A stretch of 64,000 nt of DNA from Myxococcales bacterium (GTDB lineage Bacteria; Myxococcota_A; Polyangia; Polyangiales; Polyangiaceae), in assembly GCA_016720545.1 (NCBI GenBank), contig JADKKK010000002.1, positions 620,001 to 684,000 on the forward strand, written 5' to 3'. How positions within the stretch are numbered: the stretch's first letter is position 1; each line of letters begins with the position of its first letter. Positions 62,662 through 64,000 of this stretch are shown here, in pieces. The position numbers and the translations under genes are program-made. Under the pieces are notes generated by a model. That model saw only the letters and a program-made list of their open reading frames with translations. It had not been told where the DNA came from and did not search any database.

Positions 62662-64000
62662 ATGCAGCTCGAAGAGGGAAAGATCCTTGCGGGCCGCTAT
62701 CGACTCGTGAAGCTCCTCGGTGAGGGCGGCATGGGCGCGGTCTGGGAGGCCCTGCACCTCGTCACGCTGAAGCCGGTCGCGCTGAAGTACCTGAAGCCGC
62801 GCGGGCACGGCGGCGCGGACGAGAGCGGGGCACAACGCTTCCTCCTCGAGGCGCGCGCCGCCAGCGCCGTGCGTCACCCGAACGTGGTGAAGATTCACGA
62901 CGTCCTGGCCCTCGAAGGCGCCCTCTTCATGGTCATGGATCTGCTCGAGGGCGAGTCGCTCGAGGGGCTCCTCGGGCGCGAGCCGAGGCTGTCCCTGCGG
63001 CGCACGAGCGAGGTGCTCGCCCCGGTGGTGAGCGCCGTGCGCGCCGCGCACGCCGTCGGGATCGTGCACCGCGATCTCAAGCCAGCGAACATCTTCCTCT
63101 CCCGCGCTCGAGGCGACGCCCCGGAGCTCGTGCAGGTCCTCGACTTCGGCATAGCGAAGGTGCTGTCCACCGACGGCACCCCAAAGCCGCTCGACGGGAA
63201 GCTCACGGCGACCGGCGCCGTGCTCGGGACGCCCTATTACATGGCGCCCGAACAGGCCTGGGGCGAGGCGGTCGACACGCGGGCCGACATCTGGGCCCTC
63301 GGGATCGTCCTCTACGAGTGCCTCGCCGGGCGGCGCCCGTTCGAGGCCGACAACATGGGCCAGCTGCTCAAGGCCATCGCGAACCAAGCGTACGTCCCGC
63401 TCGCCCAGTGCGATCCCGCGCTGCCCCCGGCGCTCACGTCGCTCGTCGCGGCGATGATCCAGACCGACCGCCGCGAGCGCTTAGGCGACCTCGCGCCGCT
63501 GTCGGCCGAGCTCGCGCGCCACGTCGGGGGGCGCGAGTCGGTGCGCGTCACCGTAGCCCACGTGTCGGGCCCCCCCGGTCCTCCGGTCGATCCGCTCAGC
63601 GCCACGACGGGGTCCGACGCCGCCGACGCCGGCTCCGCAGGTGCCAAGACCGACGCCACCGGCCCCGGCGAAGCGACGCCCGCGGCGCAGACCTTGGTGA
63701 GACCGCCGCCCGACGACTCGGTCCGGTCGGCACCGCTCGACGGGCTCGACACCTCGACGCCGCTCGCCGGTGCGACGGTGCCCCCGCCCCCGCGGCGCTC
63801 CGCCTGGCCGCTCGTGGCCACGGCCGCGGTCGTGGCGGCCGGAGGGGTCGCCTTCGCGGGCGCGTGGCGACACGCAGCCTCGGCGCCGCCCTCAGCGCCG
63901 CTGGCGGCGAGCGCACCGGTTGCGAGGCCCTCCGCGAGCGCGCCGGTCCCGGCCCCTGCGCCGCCCGCCGTCGCGTCTGCGTCACCGTCCGCCGTGGGGA
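62662..64000 (+). CDS. membrane Ser/Thr protein kinase, partial at window end
   Basis: Hanks-type kinase with glycine loop GEGGMG (20-25), K42, HRDLKPAN (D138), DFG at 161-163 and MAPEQ. A Pro/Ala/Ser linker and one membrane helix (WPLVATAAVVAAGGVAFAGA, near 382-401) follow; the frame is open at the window's end, 446 codons in. AAGGGGG precedes ATG at 62662. The frame has no stop within the window. It is the fourth kinase here. Substrates unknown. Confidence 0.9.
   Translation, partial: MQLEEGKILAGRYRLVKLLGEGGMGAVWEALHLVTLKPVALKYLKPRGHGGADESGAQRFLLEARAASAVRHPNVVKIHDVLALEGALFMVMDLLEGESLEGLLGREPRLSLRRTSEVLAPVVSAVRAAHAVGIVHRDLKPANIFLSRARGDAPELVQVLDFGIAKVLSTDGTPKPLDGKLTATGAVLGTPYYMAPEQAWGEAVDTRADIWALGIVLYECLAGRRPFEADNMGQLLKAIANQAYVPLAQCDPALPPALTSLVAAMIQTDRRERLGDLAPLSAELARHVGGRESVRVTVAHVSGPPGPPVDPLSATTGSDAADAGSAGAKTDATGPGEATPAAQTLVRPPPDDSVRSAPLDGLDTSTPLAGATVPPPPRRSAWPLVATAAVVAAGGVAFAGAWRHAASAPPSAPLAASAPVARPSASAPVPAPAPPAVASASPSAVG

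Overview
This 64 kb window is very GC-rich chromosomal DNA, with third codon positions almost all G or C. It looks like a myxobacterium, most likely of the Polyangiales/Sorangiineae side of Myxococcota. The reasons are four Hanks-type Ser/Thr kinases in 64 kb, many Cys- and Pro-rich lipoproteins, a bactofilin, an FHA sigma-54 activator, a DUF507 protein, a MYXO-CTERM-like sorting segment, and frequent GTG starts with GTGA overlaps. No rRNA, tRNA, CRISPR array, transposase, phage gene or replication origin was seen. The assignment to an order is inference; no marker gene for it is present.

Layout. 1-9.2 kb: a small basic protein, a large kinase-ATPase-TPR protein, a fatty acid hydroxylase, a MarR regulator with a likely own operator, a TolC-type outer membrane protein, a GGDEF protein and mutY. 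9.3-21 kb: a long run of minus-strand genes with mostly short gaps. In transcription order these are a TuaH-like glycosyltransferase, a membrane-anchored methyltransferase, a ferritin-like diiron protein, branched-chain-type 2-oxoacid dehydrogenase E1alpha, E1beta and E2, a TPR protein, a kinase, and a repeat-containing lipoprotein. 21-26 kb: small, mostly unknown secreted or cytosolic proteins, bactofilin and thiS. 26-35 kb: sucA, a cyclic-nucleotide-gated MscS-like channel, a kinase and a PrsW-type membrane protease. 35-39 kb: a class III aminotransferase followed by preT and preA of reductive pyrimidine breakdown, both interrupted by many indels. 39-45 kb: an esterase lipoprotein, panB, a lipoprotein cytochrome c, the FHA sigma-54 activator and a glyoxalase. 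45-50 kb: a RelA/SpoT-like nucleotidyltransferase, DUF507, gmk and a PfkB kinase. 49-57 kb: lipoproteins including a 1422-residue apparent fusion, and a membrane protein. 57-64 kb: pepP, a zinc-ribbon protein, a 957-residue esterase and a kinase cut by the window end.

Main points of interest. (1) The E1alpha subunit lacks every residue normally used to bind thiamine diphosphate and Mg2+, although E1beta and E2 look intact. (2) A RelA/SpoT-like protein without a recognisable hydrolase domain lies near gmk, so guanine nucleotide genes sit together. (3) preT-preA carry about eleven small indels in 2.1 kb while the rest of the window reads cleanly. (4) Several enzymes have lost canonical residues: a SixA-like phosphatase, PepP, a GGDEF protein and MutY. 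(5) Short AT-rich runs of rare codons recur inside conserved genes. All functions are read from sequence motifs and memory of the families; no database search was possible.
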